64,000 bases of DNA, from assembly GCA_028554755.1 (NCBI GenBank), contig JAPTOF010000010.1, positions 15,466,501 to 15,530,500 on the forward strand. Direction: 5' to 3'. Made by a program: the position numbers and the translations under genes. Origin of the DNA: Cordia subcordata. Lineage: Eukaryota; Streptophyta; Magnoliopsida; Boraginales; Cordiaceae. Shown here piece by piece: positions 23,961-36,152 of this stretch. The notes below the pieces were generated by a model, which searched no databases, was not told where the DNA came from, and worked only from the letters and a program-made list of their open reading frames with translations. Position 1 is the stretch's first letter. The number at the start of each line of letters is the position of its first letter.

Positions 23961-25562
23961 ATAATTAATTTATGAGTATAAAATTGATGCATGTACAATA
24001 TGTATGCTATCTTTGGAAATAAAACATACAAGTGCTTTTTACATCATTTGCGCTTGAGTAGATCAACCCTTTAAACTACTTGATGTAATAGTGTCTCAAC
24101 GTCCTCACAAGAACTCCACTGATGGGATGGCCAAACTTATGAACGTTAAGTTAAGCGCCACCACTTATTTGAATTAACAATTATCTGGATATGATCCAAT
24201 TGAATAATTCATTGTTTGGCTTCTTAAATCCGGTAGCGAACTCTATCGATAGGATAGCTGAACCTACCATTTAAGTTGAGTGTACACCCATTCGTAATGT
24301 TTATTCCTCGTAACATTCTTGATTTAAGTCCTCTGATGGGGTAGTGACTTTAATCAATGTTGCGTAAGGTGATCTTTACTGAAGAACTCCACCGATGGAA
24401 TGGCCGAACTTACTAACACCCTTTTGAATAAACATTTTATGTTTCACCTTGTTAAATCTAGATAAAGTGTCACCATCCGATGGGGAAGTTAATGACATTT
24501 ACCATTCACGTGAATCGAATATGGAAAGCCATGGGGTATTTGTAGTCCACTCTCTCACTCAATGTTTAACATAAGGGTTTTCTTTATATTTGGTATTATT
24601 GCTTTTGTTTTAGATCTAAACATGCTTTGGATTGTGAAACTCTTTGGTTTTTGCGAATCTCCTTTGTATTACTAAACCATTACAATACCATAATAGATTA
24701 CTTACCTAAATCTACGTGGATAGACCCTTAGGTTGACATATATTTGTAAATCTCAAGTTAAGTTTTTCTAATGTTGTCATGAGATTGCATGGCATCTTTA
24801 GACATAGCAGCTTACAATTATCTTGTCTAAGCCATTCTCATAAACTTAACTATCTTTGAGAATCAACTCATAAGTTTGACCGATTTTTATAAATCCTAAT
24901 AAGTGGACATATTTCTAGGTGGCAATCATGCTTATGTAAATATGTTAAAATATATATCAATGCATTATAAACATCTACCAAAATATGTTAAAATCCCTTT
25001 TTGATGGCTCCCTATAATCTTCAACAAAACAGCACACACTTAGTCACTTTTTCTGCCTCAGCCAATTGACCGTTAATAGGAGCTGGTCTACCAGCTCCAA
25101 TTGGTTAAGGAATTTTTTCTCCCTGCAGTGGCCGGTCGACAGAGCCGGTCAACCGACTAGCTCACCCGGCAGAGTGTTCCTCTATACTGTTCTCTTGTTT
25201 TTCTCCTTGGTCTTTTAAAGATTACAATAATACACTTTGCTATTACTAATACAAGCTTTATAAAGAAACATTATAAGGATATCAAAACATCTTATGCTTC
25301 TTTTAAATGAAACTACAAGCAATAACCATAAATATTTATACATGAAATCACCTATGGCTAAGCTTTGTTGACCGTACACAAAACTCTATCATGGATACAT
25401 ATGAACCATCAAGGGGATTTTTATATCACCAGCACATACAAGCATAAAACCACAAGTATATGCAACACAAGATTCCTTAATCTTGCCACTCACAAGATGA
25501 CTAACATATTTATGCAAATACAATATTCTTGCATAGTTTAAGCATGTTTTATGTAAGCCTAA
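23961..25562 (-). other. Untranslated leader of CopA
   Basis: Between primer site and gag. Matches the CopB leader (50289-51884), including repeated short segments around CCACCGATGGAATGGCCGAA and a GGCCGGTCGACAGAGCCGGTC palindromic cluster (25075-25170). No coding frame. Confidence 0.7.
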
Positions 25563-25574
25563 GCTCTGATACCA
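25563..25574 (-). other. Primer binding site (initiator tRNA-Met), CopA
   Basis: Minus strand TGGTATCAGAGC, the complement of the plant initiator tRNA-Met 3' end, two bases from the 5' LTR. Confidence 0.9.
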
Positions 25575-25576
25575 AT

Positions 25577-27516
25577 TGTAGGATCGATATTATTAAGTGT
25601 GGCGTATCCTAGTCCATCTTTTCAAAAAATTTAACTAAGAAAACATGCTAGGAAAACAATATATCCACATAACACACATAAGAACTTGCTTAAGAGCATA
25701 TGGAACATAACTGGTATTTACAAAACATGTAAAGCTAACCACTTGAACCATAGGGCTTTTGATGAAGCTATAATTGTCACGAGCTTTGTTTTTACTCATG
25801 AACGAGGCCACCAAAAATTACTATAAGGGTGTCGTAATAGGCAACTCCCTAGTCTTCTTCCCTATGATTGAAGAGACTTCTCTTGAGAGAATAACCTCTT
25901 GTATAGGAAGAAGCAAAGTAATATGCTTTTGAAAACTAGTGCAAAAATCACACAATAAGTGTGTACTATATGTTGTAGTATTTTATTATCAAAGAGGAAG
26001 AAATTAACTACAAAGTGGGTTACATAAAAGGTGTAGGGTCTTTGTCTATTTATAGAGAGAACCTTGGCACCCTAAGTTGCTAATCTTTCCATGTGGGAGA
26101 AAATTTCCATGTAGTAATTTCCTTTATGCAACTTTTCCACTTGTCTTGGAAGACTTATGCAAGTTGTCCACTTGTTTTTGTAGTCTTTTGCAAGTTGTCC
26201 ACTTGTCTTGGAAGACTTGTGCAAGTTGTCCACCTGTTTTTGTAGTCTTTTGCAAGTTGTCCACTTACCTTGGAAGACTTAAGCCAAGCCCAACACATAG
26301 TCCATAATCCATGTGGAGGCCCAAGCCCAATAGAAAACCATCCTAGCCCAATTAGGTTATCTTGGACTCTAACGAAAGTCCAAACCCAATTCCAAGCTTT
26401 GGCCCAATAAGGCTACTATCACAATATGGAATTTGCTCTTTCAAGATTACTCTCTCAAAGTCATTTCAGCTAGAGAAGGAACTAAGAAGACATAATTAAC
26501 CTTGGCTTTCAAAAATAATTAAAAATGTCATTGCCTGATCTTGGCGACATAATAATTATTTTTAACTATGATCTATTCCACCATAAGATCACAATTGCAC
26601 TCCAAGAACAATTGCTATTACCTAGAAGCTTATTACTAAAGAATGTGAACTTTGTCTTTGACCTACTAAATAACCGACCATAATGCCCTCTATGTATACC
26701 CATAGCTAAGACTGGTCTTTTGGCCTCTGTATTATTACCTCATTAGTTGTATCTTTTTCTGTTGGAATTCTTGCCCTATTGCCAACCACCGTTGGTCATG
26801 GAATCTCTTGATCTCAGAAGCGGCCCTTAAGCCATATGACTGATACACCTATAAAGGTAGTCACTAGATTTAGATTCAGATGATAAATTTGCACAATCCC
26901 AAAGGAGGCACATAGATTCTATATTGCATATACATGTTCCAATTAATTAGAACTTAGCAGTCAATGCACAAGGCTGTTGATCTTAATAAAGTAAGATCTC
27001 ACCCACAGTGAATCAAAGTACCAAACCATAACTTGATTAGTTCATCCACATATACTCAAGATTAAGAGTAATGATCATTTAATAGTAGTAAGTGTCTTGT
27101 TTTCTTTCTTTGATAGTATGTCTCTAGAAAACATACTCACAATGGTCCTGTCCAATACGTGACACATGTATTATTGAGAAAAATCTGGAAAGTTCTTTAA
27201 TGACCTAGGTAGATCACCCTCAAAGAGGAGACTTGCTCAATATAACCTTATCCCAATAGAGTGCCCAACACTACTATTCGATTATGGATTCAATTTATAA
27301 CGTGACTAAATCTAGACTTGGACCTACTGTACGTCCAGCCTCACTGCGCACCCAAATCATTAGTTCAAGTCAAAGGACCCTTATGCATGCATCAATAAAA
27401 CATAACAGAGATAATATGTAAGAAACTCATAATGCCATCTAACAAAAATGATTATACATTATTTAGCATCCAAAATGTCATGTATAAGTGAGCGTTAGGG
27501 CATACTAATCCTAACA
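25577..27516 (-). repeat. 5' LTR of CopA
   Basis: Plus-strand ends are TGTAGGATCG and CTAATCCTAACA, so the minus-strand LTR runs TGTTAGG...CTACA. It contains a 31-bp tandem array at 26128-26282. Very similar to the CopB LTRs in reverse complement. Confidence 0.9.
26128..26282. repeat. 31-bp minisatellite in CopA LTR
   Basis: Five tandem 31-base units starting GCAAGTTGTCCACTTG. Two alternating unit types (ending TTGGAAGACTT.. or TTGTAGTCTTTT) give a 62-base higher-order period. Confidence 0.9.
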
Positions 27517-28291
27517 GTACGGTATGGTCTTTATGACTTAGGAATTAGGGCTAGCTAATATGATTCTAGATGATCTAGAGTGATCTAACCCCAGCACTTA
27601 GTCTACAAATTAGTTCCCCAATCTAACCCTGGGACTCAGTGGGAATTCATCCCTAAACTTCACCCCACTTAGAGCTATGGCGTGGTCATTATGAACTTAG
27701 GGCGTTAGGGTGGACTAACAAGTCTTCCTAAGTTATATAAGATCAACTAAACCTATCCAAACTCCAATTGGCTGGATTTAAAGCCAAAGGGCTCTCGACC
27801 GAGGCTAGTTACTAGTTATGCACCATCGATCGCATCATAATAGCAGAAATTGACATTTAAGCATAGGGAATACACATCTAGTGATGGCATTCGAGAATAC
27901 TCTGGAATAGTCTACTACTAAGCACGTAGACATACTTTGATTATGCCAATTTAAGCAATAGCACCTGATATATAAGCAATAAAAGCTATTTATGCTATTA
28001 AGTATGCTAACACATACAGAGACATGTATATAGGCATACCTACTTCGTGTAACACTATATAAACACATAGACATGCAAGCAAAATGATTTGGAGATGGTT
28101 AATAGCATAATACACTTCAATATACATATGCAACTTCATCGATGCATTTCAACAAACACATAGACATATATGTAAAATAGCCTTTGAAACCCTAAGCGTA
28201 AAGTAGATGTACATAAATCCATCAAGTACCCATTACAAAAGAGTAATAATCAATCCGTAAATACAAAAATAATCACCCTACAAAACTCTAA
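27517..28291 (-). repeat. Split Athila-related 5' LTR, segment 2
   Basis: Continues segment 1 after CopA and matches 5510-6130, including the AAACACATAGACATG blocks and AATGATTTGGAGATGGTTAAT. Interrupted at 28291 by AthA. Confidence 0.75.
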
Positions 28292-28589
28292 TGATGTGTT
28301 GTGATTTTGTGTGTGTTTGCATTGTCATTTACCTATATTTTAGAGGTGTTGACTGCTCATAATGATGCATTAGTATAGTGCTTTTGATAGGAATAGGCTT
28401 AAGAGTAAACAAATGTGCATATCGAGTTTAAGAGACAAATTGCTACACTATTTGCTTGTTTTCAATGATTTAGGTGAACTTTGGATTATGATCAAGATTA
28501 GAGGATGAAAGGTGATGAAGATGGGAAACGCACGGGTCTAAGAGAGAAGACTGGAGGCCAAAAAAAAGACAAATAATGGAGGAAGAAAG

Positions 28590-28752
28590 TCAGCCGGATG
28601 ACCAAGGAAAAAGAGCAGGTCGACCGGCTAGGTCGACCGGCCACTCCAGAGAGGTGCCAAAAATAGCCGGACGACCACCCCTCCAGAGCTGGTCGACTGG
28701 CTAGGTTGATCGACCACTCCAGAGAGGTGCCAAAAATAGACAGTCGACCGGC
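28590..28752. repeat. GGTCGACCGG palindrome array in the AthA LTR
   Basis: Several GGTCGACCGGC-type palindromes and the spacer CCACTCCAGAGAGGTGCCAA in imperfect tandem. The 3' LTR keeps a shorter version (37855-37930). Confidence 0.85.
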
Positions 28753-28767
28753 AATATGTTGAGAACA

Positions 28768-28775
28768 TATAAATA
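28768..28775 (+). promoter_or_regulatory. Putative LTR promoter TATA box (AthA 5' LTR)
   Basis: TATAAATA directly downstream of the palindrome array. The same motif sits at 37947-37954 in the 3' LTR. The position within the LTR suggests the U3/R boundary a short distance downstream. Confidence 0.6.
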
Positions 28776-30174
28776 CGGCCCGATTCTGCAAAAAAGGAGG
28801 AGGACTTTTTGGAAGATTAACACACACTTCACACCTAAAGTTCTCACACACTTAACCCTAGATCCCACCCACTTCACACACACTTTTCACACATTCCTCA
28901 CAAAGAACCAAGCTTGATTTGGGGGGTTCAAACACTTTGGCATCAAGTTTGCTCAAAAGCTTTGTACAAGATTAGCTAGGATGAAAGGGAAGCTTCATTA
29001 TCTCTCTTTCATTCTATTTCCTATTATGATTGAGTAGACTGGTGTAGGGTGATTTAACTTATGTAATGGGTTAACTATATACTCTTATGATATGGGATAT
29101 GATGGCTGTATATATATACATGTTTCGAATTGTCTTGTTCAATTGGGTATTTTCTCATTCATGTCTAAGTGTTTGATAAAATGCCTAGATGAGTAACATG
29201 TGTACAAATTGAAGTTTGTTCGTTACTAAACACATCTAATCCATGTTATAATCATGTCTATGTGTTTATATGTGGATGATATGAAGTGGGTAATGCTTTT
29301 ATTCATGTCTATATGTATATTTGTATGCCTAGTAACAAGCATAACTTCAATAACGCATACGTGTTGGTTGTTAATTATTTCTAATGGTGTGAACTGAACA
29401 TGACGATGTTTGGTAGTTGAATAGGTTCCATTATTCACGCGCACCTTGGTCTTGAACATGTATGAACGCACTAGTAAGTCAAATCCTGCTGTAATGACCT
29501 TAAAATGACAAAGTATAACTTAGGGCTAATCTAGGATGAGTCTCCTTTGGCTTTAAATCCAGCCAATAGGTTTCCGGATAGGTTTAGTCGACTTTAGCAA
29601 CACTAGGTCTTGGCTTTAAATCTAGCCAAAGGTTTAGGTACTAAGGTAGATTCATTCTAAGCCACCTAGGAAGTGAGTTAGTCACTCTTGAGGCCCTAGG
29701 TCATAAGGACCACGCCGTAGCTCTAGGAGGCGCCGCCTAGGGACGGACCCGCACCGAGTCCTAGGGGAAGATTAAGACACTAACTAGCAACCTAGTTAAG
29801 AGCACTCATGATAGTTAGCCATCATCCCTTAATCCCATAGCATTTGAGTAGAGAATTACCCATTCATAAGTCGAAGTCACCCTAACCCCTTCTCAGTTGT
29901 TAGTTCCCTCTTGACCAACTTGTGTTCCCATTTTTTCATATTCATAGTTTAGTTTTATTTCCTTTACTTAGAGCTCCCGATAATCCAAAACCCCAAAAAT
30001 ATGTCTAGTTTAGATCTTTCTTTTTGGCACTTTCTAGAGCACCAAGCATAGAATTCACACACATTATTCACGCCTCCCTGTGGTTCGACATCCGCACTTG
30101 TACACACTATATGGCACGATTTGTACGCTTATAGGTCTTTTAGAGCTTGTACTCGAATGACGACGCCAAGTTCT

Positions 30175-30192
30175 TGGCGCCGTTTCCGGGGA
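30175..30192 (+). other. Primer binding site (tRNA-Asp), AthA
   Basis: TGGCGCCGTTTCCGGGGA differs at one position from the complement of the plant tRNA-Asp 3' end, the primer used by Athila elements. Confidence 0.9.
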
Positions 30193-30448
30193 GGCACGGT
30201 GATTTGCATTCTTTGCTGGTGTGTTTTAGTAGTTGCTTTTCTTACTTTCATGCTTTTTCTTTATAGTTTGTTTAGTTTTTGCTTATCTTGTTTATTGTTC
30301 ATATTATCTTGCTTTAGATTTTGTTTATCTATTTTAGCTTTTGTCTTTATTTTTAGTAGACTTTTTAGGATTGTGGTTTGTTTGCTGTAGTTATAGGAAT
30401 ATTGAAGCTTTTGGGGGTTGAAGTGGCCGGAGTTAGGATAGATTGTGC

Positions 30449-32602
30449 ATGCTTGGTAGGAGATCCCTTAGAAATCCCCTAGGTCCTCTTAATCCCAATC
30501 CTGATAGAATTTCTAGACATTTCAGGAATTTAGGAGATCTTCTTGAGGAGATGACCGATCCCAACCATCCTCCTAATCCTCCCAATCCCCCAATGAATCG
30601 CATTCCACCTCATGATCACATTGGGCATCAAGCCCAAGCTCATTTTAGACGAGAGCCTCGTAGACCGGATCCACCCATAGATAAGGAACCCACTCTTAGG
30701 TAATTCTTTCTCCCCGAAGCCTTTGAGCCCAATTTGGCTATTAAAATTCCGGGTTTGGGGGAGACGAACTTCAAGATTAAGCCTAATATGTTGGCTATGC
30801 TTCCCTCCTTCTACGGGAGAAGCAACGAGAGTCCTCTAGATCATATCACTGATTTTGTTGAGATGAGTTCCACTCTCCATGTCCCCAATGTCTCTCAAGA
30901 GGTCATACGTCTAAGATTGTTTCCTTTCTCTCTTAAGGACAAGGCTAGGACTTGGTTGTATTCCTTACCCAATGGTTGCATTACTACATGGGCTGAGCTT
31001 CAATCTAAGTTCTTCCAAAAATTTTATCCCATGGCTAAGATGGTCGACCTTAGAACCGCCATTATGACTTTCTCCCAACATGACCTAGAATCTTTTCATG
31101 AGGCTTGGGAGAGGTTCAAGGATCTTCTTAGACAATGTCCACACCATGGGTACGGCAATCATGACCTAATGCAATACTTCTTTCGAGGCTTAAATGAACA
31201 AAATCGGATGATGGTCAATGCCGCCTCCGGTGGTGGCTTCTATCTTTTGAGACCGACCGAGGCATGGGAGAAAATAGAAATGATGGCTGAAAATTCTTTT
31301 CAAAATTTTGCAATGGAAAGGTCTAGTTAGGGAGGCAACAAGAGAAGTGTTAGTGAGGTTGGAGTTTCTTTAGACTTACCCGCTAAGGTTGAGGCTTTGA
31401 CAAATAAACTAGATCAATTCATTTCTTTGTCCATTTCATCCCAAGGTCATAGGACTAGTTCTTTAGGTTCTTCCTCCGCCCCTTTAGTTGTTGAAGTTTG
31501 TGCATTGTGCTCCGAGTCATCTCATGAGACCATAGCTTGCCCTTTAGCATCCCAATTTCCTGAATTCATGAAAGAGCAAGTGTGTGCCACACAAGGTTAT
31601 TCTCGTGAGTATAATCCATACTCGAACACATACAATCCGGGTTGGAGGGACAACTCGAAATTTTCTTGGAGACAAGGACAACATGAGTCTAGTTCATATC
31701 CTCAAGTTCCACCTCAGCAACGACCCCGTCCTCAATATCCCCCAGGTTTCTATCATGTTAATCAACCCCGTCTCACTGGTGCTCCTCAACCTCAGGCTTT
31801 GCCTGCTCCTTCTAGTAGCCAACCTCCTAGTAATGACATGATGAAGATAATGCAGTTTACTCAGAACCAACAATAGGAATTGGCAGAAAATAGGCAGCAA
31901 ATGGCGAGGTTTGAGGCACAGTTAAGACAGATTGCTAGTCAATTAAGCGCTAGAGACCCCGGGAAATTGCCTTCTCAGCCGGAGGTGAACCCTAGAGTCC
32001 AGTCCTGTTCCTCCACCGATACCACTTATCCCCCTTAGGCCGAGGCTAAGGCCATCACCATTCTTAGGAGCGGTCGGGTAGTGAATAATGGGGTAGGAGT
32101 TGACTTTGCAGTGCCTGCACCTAGTGGTCCTTCTGAGTCTAGAGCACCACATGGTAGCCTTGTTGAGGGAAATTCTAGAGAAGGTCCTGTTGAGAGAGAT
32201 GAGCCCATTAGAGATCATGGAGAAAGTAGTACTTCCCGCCCACATTGGGAAGGAAAAGAACCTATTGATAACTCCCATGTATCTAGAGGTATAGAGCCTA
32301 GAGTTCCTTTTCCATCCGCTTTAGAGAGACCTACACCTTGTGAGGATTCTAGGTTCTTCAAGGTTTTAAAGCATCTTAAGGACCTTAAGGTCAATCTTCC
32401 TTTGATAGATGCGATCATTTCCATCCCCTCTTATTCTAAGTTCTTTAAGGATCTTTGTACAAGGAAACGTAGGTCATCGAACATTCCTAAGAAGGTGAGG
32501 CTTACGGAGAAGGTGAGTAGTATTTGAACTTCGGGCCTTCCGCCCAAGATGAGTGACCCCGAAGCCTTCACCATTCCTTGTAGGATCCGTGAGACCCAGA
32601 TT
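30449..32602 (+). pseudogene. AthA gag
   Basis: One frame from ATG 30449 runs through capsid and nucleocapsid into protease. The capsid segment includes FPFSLKDKARTWLYSLPNG and EAWERFKDLLRQCPHHGYG, classic Ty3/gypsy gag motifs. The zinc knuckle CALCSESSHETIAC is at 31499-31540. A proline-rich, Gln-rich tail follows. In-frame stops occur at 30701 (TAA), 31328, 31874 and 32036 (TAG) and 32525 (TGA); no frameshift is needed before 32700. Gag assembles the cytoplasmic virus-like particle. Too many stops for function. Confidence 0.85.
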
Positions 32603-32717
32603 GATCACGCCTTATTAGATTTAGGATCTAGCGTGAATCTTATTCCCTACTCTATCTATCAGCAGCTAGGTCTAGGTGAGTTGTCTCCTACACATGTTAC
32701 TCTTGACTAGGCGATAG
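32603..32717 (+). pseudogene. AthA aspartic protease active-site region
   Basis: ALLDLGSSVNLIPY (DLGSS at 32618-32632) lies in the gag frame. A stop at 32708 and a one-base frame change then lead to the pol frame that opens at 32718, so the C-terminal half of the protease (through the GHPFLATADA segment near 32850) lies in the other frame. Confidence 0.8.
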
Positions 32718-34382
32718 GTGCAGCGTAGACCTAAGGGTGTGATAGAGGACGTTATGGTCCAGGTAGGTGAGTTTGTGTACCCTATTGACTTCATAGTGTT
32801 AGATATGGATTCGGGACATGACTCTAGACATTTTACACCCATTCTTCTAGGTCACCCCTTCCTTGCCACCGCAGATGCCATTATCCATTGTAGGTCGGGG
32901 GTATTGGAGATGAAATTTGGGAATTTGAGATCCACTATGAAGGTTGCAGAGACGGTGAATAGGGCTAGTATAGGAGAAGAGTGCTTTAGGGTGGATGTGA
33001 TTGATTCTTACATTGAGGATCTTCTAGAGAAGACTATGACCGATGGAGAAGATTTGAGGAAATTTGAGGAATTGATGTCTAGTTTTGATTTGGAGACCTT
33101 AGAGAGGAAATGTGTAGCTTCTACTTCCTTGATTGAGAGCCATTTGACTAATAAGTCACTTAAGGTTAATCCTTCTAGTCTCATTTCTAGTGATGTCCCC
33201 ATTGATGATGTTGAGGTTAAGTCCCCCTTGGTAGAGCCTAGCCCTTCTTTAGAGCTCAAACCCCTTCCCGATCATTTGAAATATGCATTCCTAGGCTCTA
33301 GTGAGACCCTTATGGTCATCAAAGCTTTCGATCTTTCTAGTGAGCATGAGGAGCGTCTCTTAGAGGTCTTTAGGAAACATAGGAAGGCTATAGGGTGGAA
33401 AATTGATGATTTAAGAGGTATAGACCCTTCGATTTGCATGCATCGTATTCACCTTGAGGATGGAGCCATTCCTTCTAGGGAAATGCAAAGGAGGCTAAAC
33501 CCACACATGAGCAAAGTAGTTAAAAAAGAGATCATTAAGCTTTTAGATGTAAGCATTATTTATCCGATCTTCGATAGTGAGTGGGTTAGCCCGGTCCAAG
33601 TTGTCCCTAAGAAGTCTGGGATCACGGTTGTTGAGAATGAGAGAGGAGAGCTTATCCTTACACGTACTCCCACGGGATGGAGAGTTTGTATTGACTATAG
33701 GAAGCTCAACTCCAAAACTAGGAAGGATTATTTCCCATTGCCTTTTCTAGACCAGATCTTAGATAGAGTAGCTGGGCATAGCTACTATTGTTTTATAGAT
33801 GGTTATTTGGGATATAACCAGATCCCTGTGTTTCCCGACGACCAGGAGAAGACCACTTTTACTTGTCCCTATGGCACTTTTACTTATAGGAGAATGCCCT
33901 TCGGTCTTTGCAATGCCCCAGCGACTTTTCAGAGATGTATGATGGCCATTTTTAGTGACATGATTGAGAGACATTTAGAGATTTTCATGGATGATTTCTC
34001 AGTCTTTGGAGATAGCTTTGATGAGTGCTTGAGTCATCTCTCTTTAGTCTTAGACTAATGTGTGGAGAAGAATCTAGTGTTGAGTTGGGAGAAATCCCAT
34101 TTCATGGTGCAACGAGGGATAGTGTTGGGTCATGTTGTATCATCTAGTGGAATTCAAGTTGACCCAACTAAGGTAGAATTAATTGAAAAGTTACCTGTCC
34201 CTAAGTGTGTCAAAGATGTTAGATCTTTTCTAAGGCATGCAGGATTTTACCGTAGATTCATTAAGGATTTTAGTCACATTGCACGCCCCTTGTCTAGGCT
34301 CCTAGCACAAGATGTCCCTTTTGACTTTGATGATGAATGTGTTAGAGCTTTCAATAGGCTTAAATCCTTATTGTCTACATCC
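32718..34382 (+). pseudogene. AthA protease C-terminus and reverse transcriptase
   Basis: A single open frame to 34055, a TAA at 34056-34058, then continuing in the same frame. It carries the protease end, the linker LKPLPDHLKYAFLG that is characteristic of Athila Pol, CIDYRKLNSKTRKD, the YGTFTYRRMPFGLCNAPATF segment, and the catalytic FMDD at 33984-33995. The thumb/connection segment with FLRHAGFYRRFIKDFS follows. Apart from the one stop the enzyme is complete, which makes this the best-preserved RT in the window. Confidence 0.9.
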
Positions 34383-34800
34383 CCAATTATCCAGCCACCT
34401 GACTATAGTCTCCCATTTGAGGTTATGTGTAATGCATCCGATTATGCGATAGGAGCTGTTTTAGGTCAAAGGAAGGATAAGTTGCCCCATGTTGTATACT
34501 ATGCTAGCAAGACTCTTGATGAAGCATAAAAGAATTATACCACTACGGAAAAAGAGCTTCTAGCAATAGTTTTCTCCCTTGACAAGTTTTGGTCCTACAT
34601 CCTAGGATCCAAAGTGATTGTCTACACCGATCATGCGACATTGAAGTATTTGTTGTCTAAGAAAGAATCTAAGCCCCGCTTGATTAGGTGGTTGCTCCTC
34701 CTTCAAGAGTTTGACATAGAAATTCGGGATAAGAAGGGTAGAGAAAATTTAGTTGCGGATCATCTTTCCCGTCTTGTTAGCGAGTCTTCTAGTGATCCAT
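34383..34800 (+). pseudogene. AthA RNase H
   Basis: Same frame as RT. The first catalytic position of the family's CDASDYA motif is Asn here (codon AAT at 34431-34433; AthB has Asp), followed by AIGAVLGQ and YYASKTLDEA. A TAA at 34527 replaces an expected Gln codon. The VIYTDH-type segment ([11 protein letters not shown], 34620) and a [12 protein letters not shown] end follow. The D-to-N change would be expected to remove activity. Confidence 0.85.
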
Positions 34801-36152
34801 CTCCTTTTCATGATTCATTCCCCGATGAACAATTATTTACTGTCTCTCATCACACACCTTGGTTTGCTCATTTTGTCAATTATCTTGCCACAGGGCGTTT
34901 TCCTTCCCATTGGGAGAAAAGAGAAAAAGATAGGTTCCTAGCACAAGTTAGGCATTTCTTTTGGGAGGATTCCTATCTTTTCAAAGTGTGTGCGGACCAA
35001 ATGATTCGCCGGTGTGTGCCTGAGGATGAGTTTGAGAGCGTTTTGAGCATGTGTCATGATGAGGGGTGTGGGGGTCATTTTAGTGGGAAGAAGACCGCCG
35101 CGAAAGTCTTGCAAAGTGGACTGTTTTGGCATTCTCTCTTTAAGGATGCCCAAGAATATTGCAAGAAGTGTTTTAGATGTCAACAATCCGGGTCCATCTC
35201 TAGGAGAAACATGATGCCTTTATCCCCTATTCTTCCATGTGAGTTGTTTGATGTTTGGGGTATAGACTTCATAGGTCCATTTCCACCTTCCTTTAGGTAC
35301 CAATACATTTTAGTGGCCGTTGATTATGTGTCTAAATGGGTTGAGGCTATTCCTACATGCACTAATGACCATAGGGTAGTGGTTAAGTTTATTAAAGAAA
35401 ACATTTTCTCTAGATTTGGAGTCCCTAGGGTCTTAATTAGTGATGGGGGTTTGCATTTTCGCCATAGGACTTTAGAGGCATTGTTGAGAAGATATTCAGT
35501 CACCCATAAGGTAGCCACTCCTTATCACCCGCAAATTAGTGGACAAGTAGAGGTCTCCAATAGAGAGATCAAGCACATTTTAGAGAAAACGGTTAGGCCC
35601 GATAGAAGAGATTGGTCTATTAGGCTAAATGATGCTTTGTGGGCCTACCGTACCGCCTTTAAGACTCCCACTGGTATGTCTCCATATAGATTGGTTTTTG
35701 GTAAAGCTTGTCACTTGCCAGTAGAACTAGAGCATAGAGCTTATTGGGCAATCAAAGCCCTAAATTTTGACTTGGCAAGAGCGGGTGAGAAAAAGAAGCT
35801 AGACCTAGCGGAATTGGAAGAGCTTAGATTCGAGGCGTATGAGAACGCTAAACTTTATAAGGATAGGATGAAGAGAATTCATGATAAACACATTATTAAG
35901 AAATCATTCTTTCCTTTTGATAAATTTTGGTTGTTTAACTCACGATTGAAACTCTTTCCAGGTAAGCTTAAGACAAGATGGGATGGTCCATATGAGGTGA
36001 TGGTTGCCTATCCTTCTGGAGCAGTCAAGATTAAAGACTTGAAGGATGGCCGAGAGTTGACGGTGAATGGGCAACGCCTGAAGCACGCATATGATCCGAG
36101 CATGGCTCGTGTAGAGGTTTTAATGCTTCAGGATCCTAACTATAGAAGTTGA
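34801..36152 (+). CDS. AthA integrase
   Basis: Open without stops to 36152, in the RT frame (the uninterrupted frame begins at 34614). N-terminal zinc segment with HDEGCGGHF and CKKCFRC. The catalytic D,D35E core is visible: Asp at 35265 (GIDF), Asp at 35442 (SDGG) and Glu at 35550 (QVEVSN), spaced 59 and 36 codons apart. The C-terminal GPYEV and [18 protein letters not shown] segments match the Athila end. No chromodomain. It inserts element DNA into chromosomes in the family. It would only be made as part of a polyprotein whose upstream frame is broken. Confidence 0.88.

Larger units (their letters stand above)
19520..27516 (-). mobile_element. Ty1/copia retrotransposon (CopA), full length but decayed
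   Basis: A 5' LTR (25577-27516), initiator-Met primer site (25563-25574, minus), gag, protease, integrase, RT, RNase H, polypurine tract (20003-20015) and 3' LTR (19520-20002). Flanks are ATACG (19515-19519) and GTACG (27517-27521), a 5-base target duplication with one difference. It belongs to the same family as CopB. It sits inside an Athila-related LTR and therefore came later than that LTR. The 3' LTR has a large internal deletion. Confidence 0.9.
28292..30168 (+). repeat. 5' LTR of AthA
   Basis: Starts TGATGTGTTGTG and ends GACGCCA before the primer site. It holds a GGTCGACCGG palindrome array (28590-28752) just upstream of a TATA box, and about 86 bases more of that array than the 3' LTR. 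Short frames inside are shadows. Confidence 0.9.

Noticed and set aside
26077..26307. 76-codon frame with repeated CKLSTCF-like segments
   Set aside because: It is a translation of the 31-bp minisatellite in the CopA LTR.
28498..28851. 117-codon minus-strand frame in the AthA LTR (also in the 3' LTR)
   Set aside because: It is produced by the palindrome array and leader sequence of the LTR; the two copies differ in length and neither has a domain.
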